The notes under the pieces were generated by a model. It was not told where the DNA came from. It saw only the letters and a program-made list of their open reading frames with translations, and searched no databases. Positions 38,301 to 52,320 of a stretch of DNA of 64,000 bases are shown piece after piece (position 1 is the first letter of the stretch; each line of letters opens with the position of its first letter). This DNA is from Loxodes magnus. Lineage: Eukaryota; Ciliophora; Karyorelictea; Loxodida; Loxodidae. The DNA is taken from NCBI GenBank assembly GCA_946699065.1, contig CAMPDV010001742.1, positions 48,064-112,063 of the forward strand. Direction: 5' to 3'. Made by a program: the position numbers and the translations under genes.

Positions 38301-39500
38301 TAGAGAATTAAGAAAAGCAGATTCTTGAGTCTGAGTGCGAGGGATAGAATTGATAGGTTGCAATTACTTTAGAACATTTGCCGAATGTAAATATTCCCTT
38401 TATAAATAAGAAGAAGAAAACTCTGTTGTTTCTTTAACAAGCTTTAGAAAAATCAGGATTATGTATTTAGTATAAAAAATAAAATTTCACTTGTAAAAAT
38501 ATTGAATAGTCAGTAGCTTTAAAAAAGCACACGAAGATTAAATTAAACTAAATTGGAGCTTTTAACATTCAAACTCAAACGTGCGCTAATTTTATGCAAG
38601 TTAATTCTAAGAAATTTTGATTGACATTCCTTAGAAATAAAAGTACAAAAAAAGAAAGCAATTGATTACTCTAAATAATTTAATAGGGCTTGAGAGCTTA
38701 TATATTAAAAGATATCTGAAGTTTTACTCAAAAATGACATAAATAACAAAAAATTTCACTAAGAGGAAAGTGTATGGTTTCTAGCATATCCTGCTAGAAA
38801 ATCTAAGCAAGTGCTCAGTTTACTATAAGAATATTATAGCATTATAAATGATGACAATTAGGACAAATTTAATAAAGGCTGCAGAAAAAAACTACTTATC
38901 AAAAAATTTAGAAACGACAAATTGAGAGATTTTTAAATGACTGCAACTAAAATAGAGACCTAATTACTAGGAGTGGAAAAAAATTAGCCGCTAACTTTAT
39001 AAAATATTTGAAGAACTCAAGAAGATTAGTAGTCATTAAATCCAATCAAAAGCGTAAAAAATAAATCCTATGAAATAATAAAATCAATTATCCTGGTGTT
39101 TCGGTTTTTTAGGGAACTCAGGAATACTTTAGAAAAATTTTTCAAGAAATTAACGAACCGTAGTATTTAATCAAATAGATCTTATCAAATATTTTGATTA
39201 TTTCAGCCTAGCTTAAATTAAATCAAGGGCTGAAAACTGCAAAATTAGCTTATCATTTTGATTGGATAAAGCAAAAGTTTATAAAAGAAATAGTAATCAT
39301 ACAAAATTCTAAAAAACAATTTTTAAAGTTGCTTGAGAATTTCTCAAAAGAGTCATTGAAAGGAATTTTTGGCTTTTGCTAACATTTAGAATCAATTTCT
39401 GGATAAATTAATACGAGTATATCAAAACAAATAATAAAATCTTGATTAGCTATTAATGATAAATGAATAATTCTATCTTTACTTATTATTTAAGCTAAAT
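35325..39500 (+). repeat. Left inverted arm
   Basis: Pairs with the right arm. It holds coding-like stretches on the + strand in the ciliate code, for example AKIELGNLETSSVYFFLIDQ near 37,470, KKGISLKVYYLQYQR near 37,550, and a 150-codon coiled-coil frame from about 37,860 (LELAKLFDLKSQRGLVLQ). The outer part has DFKDLLKLLETIFI near 35,740. Frames change along the arm and TGAs occur. No family is recognised. Confidence 0.75.
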
Positions 39501-42500
39501 TATTACATAATTTTAAATTATAGACTGATTGAGTTATAATATATGGGTTACATTTGGTATTTGATTAGTTAAATATTACTTAATTGGTAGATTTAAAGTA
39601 TTTCTATTAATGATTTGTGATAATAAAAATAAAGTAAATATTTAGTTAATTACTTCTAACTATGACTAAGATTGCTTATTAATGTATGTACTAAATTAGA
39701 TTCTAAACATAGAAGTCTATAACTATTTTACTTACTGATTTAATTAAAGTTATTCATATAAATCTAAGATTTATTTGATATTAGTAGCTTTATCTTGGTA
39801 TTTAAATAATTCCAGTCTAATATTAAAGATATAATTGGTATATTTGTAAGATAATTTCTAGTTAGTAAGATAAATTAACTTAAGATATTATAAAGCTACT
39901 TATCAAATATACCTTAAAAGAAATAACTATAATAATAACTATCTACTAAATACTACAGTCATTCTTTTAAATTTATCTATTATCTTCCTAATACAAACAT
40001 ACCATTTTTATACTCTATTTAAGCAGTTAATCAATTAGATTTATAGATATTAGTATCTTTATAGCTTTAACTAGAATAAGCTTTCTTAAGTTGGCATATA
40101 AATTCTATATCATAAAACTAATAAAAAAGTAAATAATCTTTAGTATTATTTAATTTAGTTTTTGGTTTAAAAAATTATCCTAAAATTAGAAAAATTCTGC
40201 AAGCTTGTTAAAAAATCAATGCCGCTAAAACGAATAATTTGAACATTATAAGCAAAAAAGATGTGAATTAGTTACTAAAATTAATAGACTATAATGCAAA
40301 AGAAAGAATGATTCACTAAAAATGGTTATAGTTTATTAGTCTTAAATTCCATTCTACTTTATGCATAAAAATAGAAGCTAAATGGATATAAGAAATTTTA
40401 GAAATAGGGAATAATAAATGTTAGCAAAAAGAGTTGAATTAGATGAAGAGTAGATAGGAGAGTATTATTCTTTTGGAATTAATGAAAATTGATTAAGATT
40501 AAAGAATAAATAAAGAGGTGTATTATGATAAAGGTATATTTAAGTTTATTTATGGTAATAAATTAGAATATCTATCTATTGAATAATATCCTATCTTGTA
40601 TAGCTTATAAACTGCTGATAAGAATTAAACATTAATCTGCTTATAAGATACAAATAAATGATGAATTAATCTTAAAGTCTACAGCTATTTGATTTAAGGG
40701 GAATTTTAGAAAGCACTACAATATAGTAGGTTTGTATTGATTAAAGATAATGAATAATAAAATAGTTGTTAATGATATTAGCTGTTTAACTATTTCCCCT
40801 TGATCTTTTGATTTTTGTTTAAGGTAATATTTAATTTAAATAACATGCTAATAGAAGATAATTTTTAACTTAAGTAACTTCTTTCTTGTTAATATTAATC
40901 CTTCATTATAGCTTTATTACTTCTTAACTTCTCCTCAAATTTCTAAGATTAAGATTTATTAATATAAGTGCTAAATTCTTTAGAATCATCCTTAATTTAC
41001 TTCAAACAAATCTAGATAAACTTTTATTTGTTTCCAAGATATTACAAAGCATGCTTAATAGAAAAGAATTAATAATTATTAAGGGCGAAAATAATAAAAT
41101 AGTCGATGGATATAAAAGTTATAATAGGTAATATGCAATTATCTTTGTGGATTTATAAACCCAACTAGAAATTACAACCTAAACATTGTAAGTCCATTTT
41201 ATTACATTCTATTTAAGATTCTAGTATTCTCACAATAATACTAGTAAATTTGCATCTATTTGACTAAGACTTTGACTCTTATCTTTCTCTAATAATATTG
41301 TGATATTGATATTTTCTTAAAAGGTTAGTAAATATTTTCTTTATACAATACTATTTTTAATGTAAGTTATTGCTATTAATTAATTTTAAATAATCTTATA
41401 GTTTGCTTAGTATTAATTTTAGATAAAACTTATTAAAATTTTACTAATTATATAGATCCTCTACATAATATTATTAACTCTTTTATATCTAACAATCATA
41501 TTATATAAAAGCCATATAACTAGTTATTAAATCAACAGCGCTAATCAATTTATTATTATTATATCAACATATCTTTAATATTCTAGTTTATATACTTAAA
41601 TCTATCCAATTTTATTTATTCTCTAATTATTCCATAACTTCCAGCTATATCAACTATACCAATTATTCAAATTATCTTCAAAACTAAATCTATATGGCTT
41701 ATTAATAATGCTTCTTAATTATATTTATAACAACATTACAGTTCATCATTTACTAGTCTCTATTTATTATACATATTTATTCCTTATTTCAATCATTACT
41801 TCCTAACTAACCTTATTCAAACTAACCTTAACACTCAAATTTCCACTTCTACCTACTATTATTTCTACCTTTTTAATCTATTTTCAAATTATAAAAAGAA
41901 GCTTATTTTATGCTAATTGTAAAAGAAATATCATAAACATATGAAAAGGTTCAACTCTATGAATAACTTTATTGTATAGCAAGCATTCATCATTAAGATT
42001 TAGCATATAACAGACTCTTGCTACATAATTTATATATAAGAATTTAGTTAAAAAGGTAAACTACAAGGAAATATTTATCAAAAATGCTATTGCTATTCTT
42101 ATTAGAAGATTTCAGGCTGATCTAAGAAAATAACTGAAGAACTAACCGTTTGAAATTCTAAATTTTACTTCAAGACTAGTGCTAATTATATAGAAATCAA
42201 GAAATTTGGAAAATCTTAAAACCTTTAATAAGTGTTTATTGGCTACATTTATCTGATAAACTGCTAGAATTTTAATATTCTTTCTGGCTTTTCATTTCCT
42301 AATAATAGGAAATCAATTTTTGTAAGCTAATCACACGTAAAATTATCAAGTATACTTATAAACTGAGTTTTGAATGCATTAAGCTTTATCGCAAATCTAA
42401 ATTTATTTCTCGGAATAGCTTAGATTTATTTTAGCTGCATTTTTTCAAAAAGGATTACGATAATCCAAAATTTAAGCCTCTTTTATTATTTCCTTCAAGA

Positions 42501-42590
42501 ACTCTTTACTATTAAAACTTTATGTTACAGCTATTTTACCTAAAAGCTTTCTTACTAAATATGGCTCTTTATCTAAGCTTTTTAATCTTT
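39501..42590. other. Interior of the inverted-repeat structure, no gene assigned
   Basis: AT-rich. The + strand at about 41,440-41,900 is C-rich and nearly free of G. Short coding-like pieces occur but none is recognisable. Confidence 0.35.
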
Positions 42591-42599
42591 ATTCCAGCT

Positions 42600-43150
42600 A
42601 AGATTTTTTAAAAGAAAAAGATAATTCAGTAGTGTTAATGTCAAAATTTCTCTTTGCTTATAAAATTCTTCTACCATACTTAATGACAGATAATAGTCGA
42701 TCAAATCTAGCTAATTTTATAAATCAGCAGGCAGAAGTCTTATTATAAAATGTAGGGCTGAATGAACAACTTTACTGGTAATTTTTAACTTCTAATGCAT
42801 CTAATTTTGTTAAATGGAATATTTATTCTCTTTTTGTTATGAAGCTAAAATACTTTCTATTATTTGGTGAATTCACTAATCACTGATTTCTTCAATGCGG
42901 TTTCTTCTATCCAGTTGCATTGTTAGAAACTTACTTCACGACAGGGTAAGCAAAGCGACATTTAGAGTAATGTTGTTTCAAGACAGCGACCTCTTTCTAT
43001 GTCTTCTACGTCTCTTTACACGCCAGACAAAAATCAAACTCAATAGAGTCTTCTTTCCCTGCTGGTCATGCCAAGCTCGTCTCATTGGTTGGTTGAGACA
43101 CTTTAAATTCTTGTATATTCTTACTAATAAATCTAAGCTAAAATAATCAA
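42600..43150 (-). pseudogene. Decayed coding sequence with a zinc-finger-like motif
   Basis: On the - strand a frame reads SKNIQEFKVSQPTNETSLA, then TGA, then PAGKEDSIEFDFCLACKET, and on to VLKQHYSKCRFAYPVV. This gives C-x2-C followed later by H-x4-C, a possible zinc-binding finger of unclear class. About 300 nt further downstream another frame, about 90 codons without TGA, contains LLPADLQNQLDLIDYYLSL. The region is richer in G and C than its surroundings. The + strand frame of 83 codons at 42,895-43,146 is its shadow. It may be an element-encoded protein; I cannot name it. The motif and the composition support coding origin, and TGAs indicate decay. Confidence 0.4.
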
Positions 43151-46100
43151 AGTTCTTAATACTTCTTAGTATTCTAAAATATTTGGAACTTCTATCAAAG
43201 TACCTAAAAGAGTTAGCAGTTGATAATATATTAGATTTTTATTATTGGATTGAGTCAATTAAAATTTCTTTTAGAGCTTAAATATTTCCAATTTAAAGTA
43301 GTAATTAGCAAGGATACCTTTGATCACTTTATAGCATATTCTTTACAGAAAGACTAGATTTTCTCTAAACTTCATCTTTAAGTAAAAATTTAGAAACTTC
43401 TAGCGTAAGCTGAGATTATTCCTTTTTAGTTACTAAACTTCTACATTAATTAGAAACCATTTTAGCTTACCTAAACTTACCATTATATGTTTAGACTATT
43501 TTAAAATTAATTAGAATCTTTCTTTATCCAAAATCCTTATTTTAAAGAATCCTTTTATAAGAAAATAATTTTCCATTTTATTTGGAATAAGAGAAGCACA
43601 GCAACAGTTGATCAAAGGCTTGAGAAACTTAAAATGAAGATATTTGTTCATTAATTCTATTGCTATTTCCGTTTCTATTCTGTAGCATGACATATCACTT
43701 TTTTATTTCAGAAGAAAAAATCCCAGATAACGCTTGTCCAAAGTTTTTTAGAGTCTAGAAATCTATTAATTCTAATTATTTAATCTTCTCTTCTCTTCTC
43801 TTGCACTTCTAAGCATTTACCAAGTATTTGGTATATCTATATACAGATTTTTTTAGGCTTAAGTTGATATTTCAATTTATTTAGTTACAATTAAAAAATT
43901 AGCTTTAATTTTTAGTAGCGTTTTGCTTAATACCTTCACTAATAGTCATTAAATTAATAAATTAAAGAAGTAGCTACATAGTAAATAATTTGAACACATT
44001 GAGTTAAGAATTTTAAATAGATTTAGCATATATAGATATATAATACTACCTATAACTAAACACAGTACCTAACTAATTATATTATTACTTCATTCTTTAA
44101 TATCTTTATACATACACCCTTCTTATTACATTATTATATACTACTATATTCCAAATTACAATCTATCATAAACTTAAGATTAACAAATCTTTATTATACT
44201 GCTCTCATTATCATCTAAAATCTTACCAATACATTATAAATCTCTCAGTCTTCAAAATGACATCTATTAAAATATTAAAAGGTATAGATAGTTTAATTAT
44301 TGTAAGCTTACTATTATGAAGCTATTATTTTGCTTATTTACATTTCTTTCTAAAATTAAGATTTCTATTTGTGCTTCTTAGTTCAACTTATATCATTAAG
44401 ATTTATACCTCTTCGTAGTATAGAGAGATTACCTACTAAGATAATTCTAGACTGTATATCATAGTGATAGAATGTCTTAATGATAGATTGAGAAAGAAAT
44501 TTGCCTAGTTTTAGGTAAAAACTATCTTCATATAATGAGGTAATTATAAAGAAGATAAAAGAAACGTGTCAATTCCTTAGATCTATCATTACGTTATAAG
44601 GATAATAAATTCTAGTATGAATATTCCTTGAACTTAAAGTAAGTTCTTATCTCGGCTACAGAAAATAAGACTATGTTAAAGTGAACTTAAATATAATGTG
44701 TAATAATTTAACTGGAGTTTCTAAAGAAATACAGACTAATTACTAAAACATAGTAAATCCAGCTAATGTCTTTATAAAGCCGTCAGTTATTTCTAATTCA
44801 AATTAGTAAATTATCATTTTCTTGATAGAACAGTTATGTCCATATTTGATAAGCTGCTTCCTTCTTTGCCACTACTTTATTAATGTAAGATGATGCTTAA
44901 ATACATGAGTGAGGAAACTACTAAATATTCATTACCGAGGAATAAAAAGTGATTAAATAAACAGATTAAATATTTATTCTTGTTAAAGAACTCGGCCATT
45001 TTAAAACTTAATAGAGAGATCTCAAAAATGATAAACACTAGACACTTTATTACTTTAAAGTACGACATTTTTATTTAGAAGGATATTATCCCTTAAAATA
45101 TCAATTTTTATACTTATTAACATTCAATCTAAATTCACTTATAATAAGATAAGAAAGTGTAGCATTAAATAACATTCACTGAACTTTATAAATCTTACAC
45201 TTTAAAAAGTTTATCGATTCATTTTTTCAAAAATCAGATTGTCTTTATAAAGTTTATTTTTTCAGATGATTGATATGAGACCTTAAAATAAAAATAAACT
45301 AATATGACGTTATAATTATTTTCTAAGGAATATAGCTTCTTAAGTAACTACTACATTAGGAAAAATAGGAAAATAAATTATGTATTTTTAATAGGACACA
45401 TTTGCAAAACTAGTCAATTTAGAATTAATTTTATATTAATCCAAAACGAACATTATCATCTTAAAAGTTTAAAAAATTGAGTAAAAGTTTAGAAGATCTT
45501 TTTAAGACTCTGGAACTGAGGAAAAGATAAATCAGTACTCATAGAATAGAAAGGATGAAATATACAAGCTGAGCAAATAAATTAACATCTTAAAACGTAA
45601 AAAATAAAAGTTTATACAAATTATCTAGGACTAAATTCTTTACATCATTTCAATAAAGTACACTTCTTAAAAGATCTTCTTAAAATGGAATTCCACTTAT
45701 AGGATTTTTGCTACGACAAGAACCTCTGAGTAGCCTTTATAAGTTAAAAAATATTAAAAATATTTAGAACGCTTAATAAATGTAAATAAAACCTTTTAAT
45801 TGCTAGAAAAATGCGATTCTAATTAACGATGAATTTAGAGAAAAGAATAAATTCTAAAAAACAAAACGCAGAAATTATGAGGAGAACTCTGAACTATATA
45901 TCAATAATACGCTGCATTGATACTAAACTGAATATTGAATCAAATGATGGCTCAAATTCTTTTAAGAGCTGATTAATGAAGCTGAAAATAATAGAGATAT
46001 ATGATTAACAAGACTCCGAAAATTATTTTTTTCTAGCTGTAAAAGAGGAGTGATGATATACCAACCCATATTACAAATATTTCAAGTGCAAATTATAGAA

Positions 46101-46384
46101 ACTTTTCCCTATTCTAAAGCAGAAAGGGCAACCTTTAATAATATTAGCAAAACTTTCTAAATCCTTAGAAGAAGAGCTAATTTTCATCAAAATTTATTTT
46201 ACAAATAGAAAGAAAATTTTCAGGGAAATAAATAGATTATTTTAGGATTAAAATAACATTTTTTGATCGTATTGCTAAAGAATGTAACCTAATGCATTCT
46301 CTCCTTAAGGTAACAAGAAACAAATCAACGTAATTCAAAATAAAACCTTAATAAGTCAAAGTCTTACAATAGCGAAGCAAATGA
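43151..46384. other. Interior of the inverted-repeat structure, weak coding signal
   Basis: Mixed sequence. At about 45,630-45,900 the + strand has a frame of about 90 codons with GIPLIGFLLRQEPLSSLYK and then NAILINDEFREKNKFQK. The stretch at 44,060-44,260 is C-rich and G-poor. No domain is recognised, and open frames of this length can occur by chance with a single stop codon. Confidence 0.3.
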
Positions 46385-47257
46385 AGAATTAAGAAAAAAA
46401 CAAACTTACTTAGAAAGAACATTTAAAGTAATCCTCTACAAATATCTTCAAATTATCCTTAGTAGGAACTAACTAATCATAAGCGAGAAAAAGATATTTA
46501 CTAAAAAAATGCCTTCAGAATAAGAGAATCCGTAATTACTCTTTATGAAGTCAGGATAATTGTAAAATCTAATCTTGGCAATCTTTATCAGCAAGCATAA
46601 AGCATTCACCCTTTGAATAATTATTTTAGACTCAATTAAATAAGATTCTTTTAGGAAGAAAAGAATATAGAAGGTTATAGTCAATTCCAATAGATTTCTC
46701 TTAATACGACATGCAACTAGATTCAGATACTATTGAGATCTTTAGTGACTAATTAGTAATTTAAAACATTATAGCCTATTTTAAACTAGACTATTAGTAA
46801 ACTTGAACGAGGTCTTGCTTATGGGATACTTAAGAAAGTGAAATTCATCGTAGCAACTAAGTATAGTGTAAAGAGTATTTTAAATGTCTAGAAGAAAAAG
46901 AAGGTAACTTGTCTAATAATAAGATTTCCAAACTATCTTTTGTGCTGTGAAAATGATAAAGTACAAGGAAGCGGGGAGATAATTAGAGATTTGCTGAAGT
47001 AAATCAAATACTCTTAAAGAAACAGAAGCACTTCAAGAAATGGCTATTTATATTCTACAAAGTAGCTAAATAAATTTAGCATTGAAATTTCTTCAGATAA
47101 AGAAAAAGAGTAAATATTACAGTAGAGACGACCTAAAGAGTAAACTTTCTTTATTTTTCTTATTCATTTTATAAAATCGATTAAAGATATTCTCCAACTA
47201 AAATGGTTAAACATGAAAAGACACTATAATAAAATAAGTTTAGAGGATTTGAAGTGA
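46385..47257 (+). CDS. Long open frame inside the inverted-repeat element, unknown
   Basis: Open for 290 codons between TGAs in the ciliate code, longer than its neighbours. Pieces include DIYQKNAFRIRESVITLYEV, KLERGLAYGILKKVKFIVAT, GSGEIIRDLLKQIKYSQR and a C-terminal LQLKWLNMKRHYNKISLEDL. Composition is basic and helical. No clear start codon is chosen. I recognise no transposase, integrase or polymerase motif. Frames of this length arise by chance in such DNA, so coding status is uncertain; placement inside the inverted arms makes an element-encoded protein plausible. The - strand frame at 46,469-46,690 is a shadow or chance frame. Confidence 0.35.
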
Positions 47258-48189
47258 CTAACTTTAACTAAATTCGTATCAAAAGTATTTTATGTCGTTA
47301 CACCTTAACTGTGAAGATTCTTTAATATTTGATTTATATTTAATATTCTTTGTCTCATTATTGAATTATATTACTAAGTAATCTTTCTAACTTTAATATC
47401 TTCGATATTAACCCTTCACCTAGTTAAGTATTTTAGCTTGTCCTATAGTTAGATTTCATTTTTACAATAAAATAATTCGTTATCATTTAACTGTCATTAA
47501 TACATAATAAAATAAGTAAGTCACTTTAAATAAAAAGATCTAAGTGACGCTTTATATATTTAGGACTGACTTTACAACACTAGTATCTCTATTATACTCT
47601 TAAATAATTAAAAAGTATTGTATTTATAAAATAGACACTTTAGTATATTAAAACCTATTTTCAATGAAGAGATCTTTAATTTATCTTAGTGTTATTAATA
47701 TCCGTCTTGTGTATGTTTAATAATAATCTACTTATTTAAAAAGACTTAGAAAGTTATATTTCATATATTAGCATTTATTAACTCAATTACTTCTATTATA
47801 TATAATTAAACTAAATCTTATCTTATTAACATTTACAGCTTGTAGATTTATGATAATTACTTATAGATATTCATTATCAATATTTGCTTACCAAGTAATT
47901 ATAGAGCTGTTTTAATAAATTGATATCATCTTTAAACAAAATATTACTTCTCTAACTTCTTCAATTGCTAGCTTAAAAAATCAATATACTATCATCTAAA
48001 TTGAAGTACCCTAAGGTATTAAGACTATCAATTTAGCTATCTTTGACTTTTCTTTCAATGTCGATAGAAGGTTGTAAACATAAGATACATGCTAAGAAGC
48101 TCTTAAAAGTAGAAAGATATTAAGATTTATTAAGCATAGAAACATATTAGTACTGTTCTGAAATTAATCTATCTTAAGACAAGGAAACA
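47258..48189. other. AT-rich interior, no gene seen
   Basis: AT-rich sequence leading to the right arm. I see nothing that can be supported. Confidence 0.4.
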
Positions 48190-51100
48190 GCAGATATATA
48201 TATTCAATTTTTAGCTAACTTAGTGAGAATAGATAGAGCTGATTATTAATCATGATAACTAGCCAATAATTGATTATTATAATTTGATATTCTCGTGATG
48301 TTATCAAAAGGAATTAGTCCTAAAGTTTTAAAGCCAATAGATGTTCTCAAGCAACTTTAAAGATTTTATTTAGGAATTTTTGGCATGATATTATATCTTT
48401 TAAAGCTTTTGCTTTATTCAATTAAAATGATAAACTTAATTTTATATTCTTCACCCCTTGATTAATTTAAGTTATGACTTAAATTAAATCAAGATATTTT
48501 TTAAGGTCTATTTAATTAAGTGACTATATCTCCTTATTTTTTTGAAGAACTTTTTCAAAAATATCCCTGAGTTCTCATAAGTAACTAGGCACTAATAATT
48601 AAAAAATCTTATTATTTCATGTGACTTGTTTTTTACTCTTGCTTATTATATTTATTTATTTCTAATATTCTTGAATCCTCCAAATATTTTAAGGAGTTGG
48701 TGTCTAATTTTTTTCAATTCCTACCAATTTAGTCTTTATTTTAGTTGCAGTCGTTTAAAAATCGCTAAAACAGTTTATTATTATTTTTTTGCTTCAATTT
48801 AGCAAATTTTTCTGCAATACTTATTAAATTTGCACTAATTGGCACGCATCCACCTAGCCAGAATATTCTTATAGTAAGCTGAGTATTTGTTTTAGATTTT
48901 TTAGCAAGATATATTAGGAACTGTGAATTTTTCTTTAAGTGAAATTTTGTAGATATTTATGTCTCTTCCTAATATAGTTTCAGATATCTTTTATCAGATT
49001 AACTCCCAAGCCCAACTAAGTTATTTAAAGTAGTTTTTTACAATTTTTCTTAATTTTATTTCTCAATAATCTGAAACCAAAGCTTCTAAGAATTGCATAA
49101 ACTTAACGTTCATTTAAGTTTGAGTGCTAAAAATCCAATTCAGTCTGCTTTAATTTTTGGGTGCTCAATTAGAGCTACTGATTACTCAATATTATTCAGG
49201 AGAATTTTCTTTTTTATGCTAAATAAATAATCCAGATGCTTCTAAAGTTTATTTAGGAAACTATAGGTCTTCTTCATATTTATATAAGGACTATTTTCAG
49301 TCGGTAAATGTTCTAAAGTAATCAATCTAACTTTTTAAAAACTATCGCTATTCTTCCTAGAACTCAGTTCCATGAATCTGCTTTTTTAATTCTTCAGAAT
49401 TGACTAAGAAACTTATGATTTTCACTTAAGCTTATAATTTTCCTTTCAAGCATTACTATCTCTAGTACTTGTTAAGCTTCTCTCTTTTATTAATTAGAGC
49501 TGGACTCTATATATTATCTTACAAATTCTAAAATTAATTGTGAGGAATTAAGAACACTTGAAGTCGAGCCTGTTAAAAGAAAAAGCTTAATTTCTAATAT
49601 CTATTTATAGGTACTTAAAATTTAGCTGCCAAGTAATATTTATCTCTTAGAATCTGCTTTAAAGCTCATAATTGCCTTTTAGATTAAATAACTGCTATTT
49701 TTTTCAGCTTGCTATAGAGCTAAGTCATTTGAACTTTTAAGATCTAAAAGCTTGGCCTGTTCTATAATAAAAAGGGATTTTTCTAGCGTCTAAATAAATA
49801 ATACTTACAGTATTCTTTTGTTATAAGATATGCATGAACTCTTCTTTTTAAGAACTAAATGTGACTCAGTTTAATTTAGTATTTGTGAGAAAGCTTAGTT
49901 TTTTTTCGAAATTTTGACTGTTATGAAAAATTCAGACTCTTCTAAAAATGTCTCAAAGCTTGATAAAATTTTAGGCATTTTCAATGTTTACTAAGATTAA
50001 CTCATCTTTTTGTCACTGAACTATTTCTGCTCATATTAGAAGTTTCAGATCTTATCCTTTTTACCTATTCTTATTTTTTGATTGAAATATAGTTCCAGAA
50101 TTAATGTCTTTTGCTACTCTTTATTACTATAAATATTATAATTTTAAGGAGATTCCTTTTTTTCTTGGAGATCAAAGCTAATTTAATCTTTTATTAATCA
50201 GAAGCAAATACGCTGAAAACATCTCTTGATTTCCTAATTCTATTTTAGCTCTAGCTCTTTTTACTTAGATTGGGTCTTTCTAATATATTTAATTGCAAAA
50301 CTATCAGATGGACTATAGATTAAGAATCCTCTATCAATTTAGTTATTTTAAATAGAAAGATTAATCTTTCATCTCTTCTTTATTTTCTAAATATTTGCTA
50401 GTCTTTATTTTTTCTGTGGATTAGTGTTTCTATGTTGTAATTTGAATAATATCCATTTTATTTGATTTTCAAATTTTAAAATTAACTCAAACTAAAAAAG
50501 TTATTAAGCTAGATAACATCTAAAGCAAATTTTTAGAGTAATATTAAAGTTAAGAGATAATTAAAGTTATTTAGTTGAATTACTATATATTTGAATAAAA
50601 AAGAATCTTAAAATTAAAGGAAGATATTAGCTTTATAGAAATAATAATCACCAATCTAGTTTTAATATTCTAAGTTTTATTTTTGTGTTTTTTATTCTAA
50701 ATTTATAGTATTTCTTATTTTTATTTAAGTTCTTTCTTATGAGTCAACCACATAAATAATTAGGCTTAACTGTAGATTCCATTAATCAATCTTATATCCG
50801 AATTTAAGACACTATTTAAATACTATAGGTAATAAATTTTAGTTGTTTGTTATATTAGTAATTATATCTATCATTATTTCATTTAATTATTCTAATTGTG
50901 TATCAAGCATAGTGTTTCATATATTTTATTTTAAAATCTTTAGTATCTTTCTAATATTTTAAGATATTTATCAGCTAATGTAGTTCATTCAATTATTTTA
51001 ATGGAAATATAGTTTATAAGTAAAATATAATATGCTAATAAAATAAATAGTAATAATAGTGATATAAGATATCTATTGATTAAGATTAACTTAAGAAAGG

Positions 51101-52320
51101 AATATTTAATTTATTAGTTACTTTTAAAATACTAAGCTTCTTAATAATAGTTATTTAGTTTTAGCTAAATTACATATATAAGCTTACTAATGCTATTATT
51201 TTTAACTTTAATTTTATTATTAATTTCCTTTATTTAGTTTTAATACTTTATTATTTAAGCCATAGACATTTCCTTATAATTAAATGTATCTAGTAGTTAT
51301 AGATTATTTAGTACTTCTTTTATCTATTATTTATAAAGTTTATATTTTAAAGATTGGTAAGAATAATAATTTAAATATAGTTAAATTAAAAATTTATATT
51401 CTGGCATTTATCTTTTTACATTTCTTCAGTTTTTGCAAGATCCAAAGGTAATTTTTATAATTTCCTAATTTAAACTTAAGATATCTTAAATAATTTAGTG
51501 AAATCATTGTTAAAAATCCTTCAGTCACTTTCTATGAGTAGATGCTAACAGAATTTTACTAGAGAAAATTAAAATTGGCTTTCTAGATTGATTTCATTTA
51601 GCTGTCTTTTTCTATGTCTTATTTCCTATATTTTTTCTTACATTAAATATCTTTCTTTAAATTCTATTTTTTCTTTCTATTTATAAAATTGAAGGTTTTA
51701 GTTCATTTTATGGTTTTAAGTTAGCTTAATTTATTTATTTTTGCTAATTTTTTAAATTATTTAATGAATTATTTCTTTTCTTTTTATGATGATTCCTTTG
51801 GATCTCTAATTAAAATTTAAAATATTTGTAACACTTTCTATTTGTTTATTTATACATCTTAGATTTTGCTTTTATCGAATATTTTTAGTGCTTTATATTT
51901 ATTCTGCTCAATTAATTCCTTTTTTCTTTCAAATTAAAATACCTTCCAATACCTTCAGTAAATCCTTAAAGTCTTAAGATTTTAACTTTCTAATATCTAT
52001 TAATTTCTTTTAGCTTTATGACTTAAACTTTCTTTTTCCGAATAGTTTCTCAGTTAGTTTAGATGCAAATAAGATTTTAATTAAAATTTCTAAGATATTA
52101 AAACTTAGATTACTCCGAATTAATGATGTTTAATTAAAGTAAAATAGTAAGTTTAGTTTAATTTAATTAAGATATATATTAAATTAAAGATATATTAATA
52201 TTCTAATAATAGAAATACTTTTAGTTTAATAGTCTACTAATTATTATCTTCTTTATTATTTAATAATACTAACTCTCTTTATCTAAACTTAAGTCTCATT
52301 ATTATTATTTTAATCAAACC
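48190..52320 (-). repeat. Right inverted arm
   Basis: Inverted copy of the left arm. On the - strand the same peptides recur, for example AKIELGNQEMFSAYLLLIN and DFKDLLKVLEGILI. One TGA, before SPRKKGIS, is shared by both arms. At another site the left arm has AAT TGG GCA and the right arm AAT TGA GCA. The arms therefore descend from one coding sequence and have diverged since. Confidence 0.75.

Larger units (their letters stand above)
35325..52320. mobile_element. 17-kb structure with ~4.2-kb terminal inverted repeats
   Basis: 35,325-39,500 and 48,190-52,320 are inverted copies of each other. Anchors: 35,325-35,351 pairs with 52,293-52,320; 37,508-37,561 with 50,151-50,205; 38,790-38,840 with 48,870-48,920; 39,410 with 48,296. 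By eye identity is near 85% with small indels. The 8.7-kb interior has coding-like pieces on both strands. Large elements with long inverted repeats, such as the Tlr (Maverick-related) family, are known in the Tetrahymena germline. I saw no integrase, polymerase or ATPase motif, so membership in that family is not shown. An inverted duplication of ordinary DNA is the main alternative. I found no clear target-site duplication. Confidence 0.65.

Noticed and set aside
42895-43146. Standard-code frame of 83 codons on the + strand
   Set aside because: The opposite strand in the ciliate code has a zinc-finger-like motif and better composition.
46385-47257. Calling the 290-codon frame a transposase
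   Set aside because: No catalytic motif is visible, and with one stop codon in AT-rich DNA frames of this length are expected by chance.
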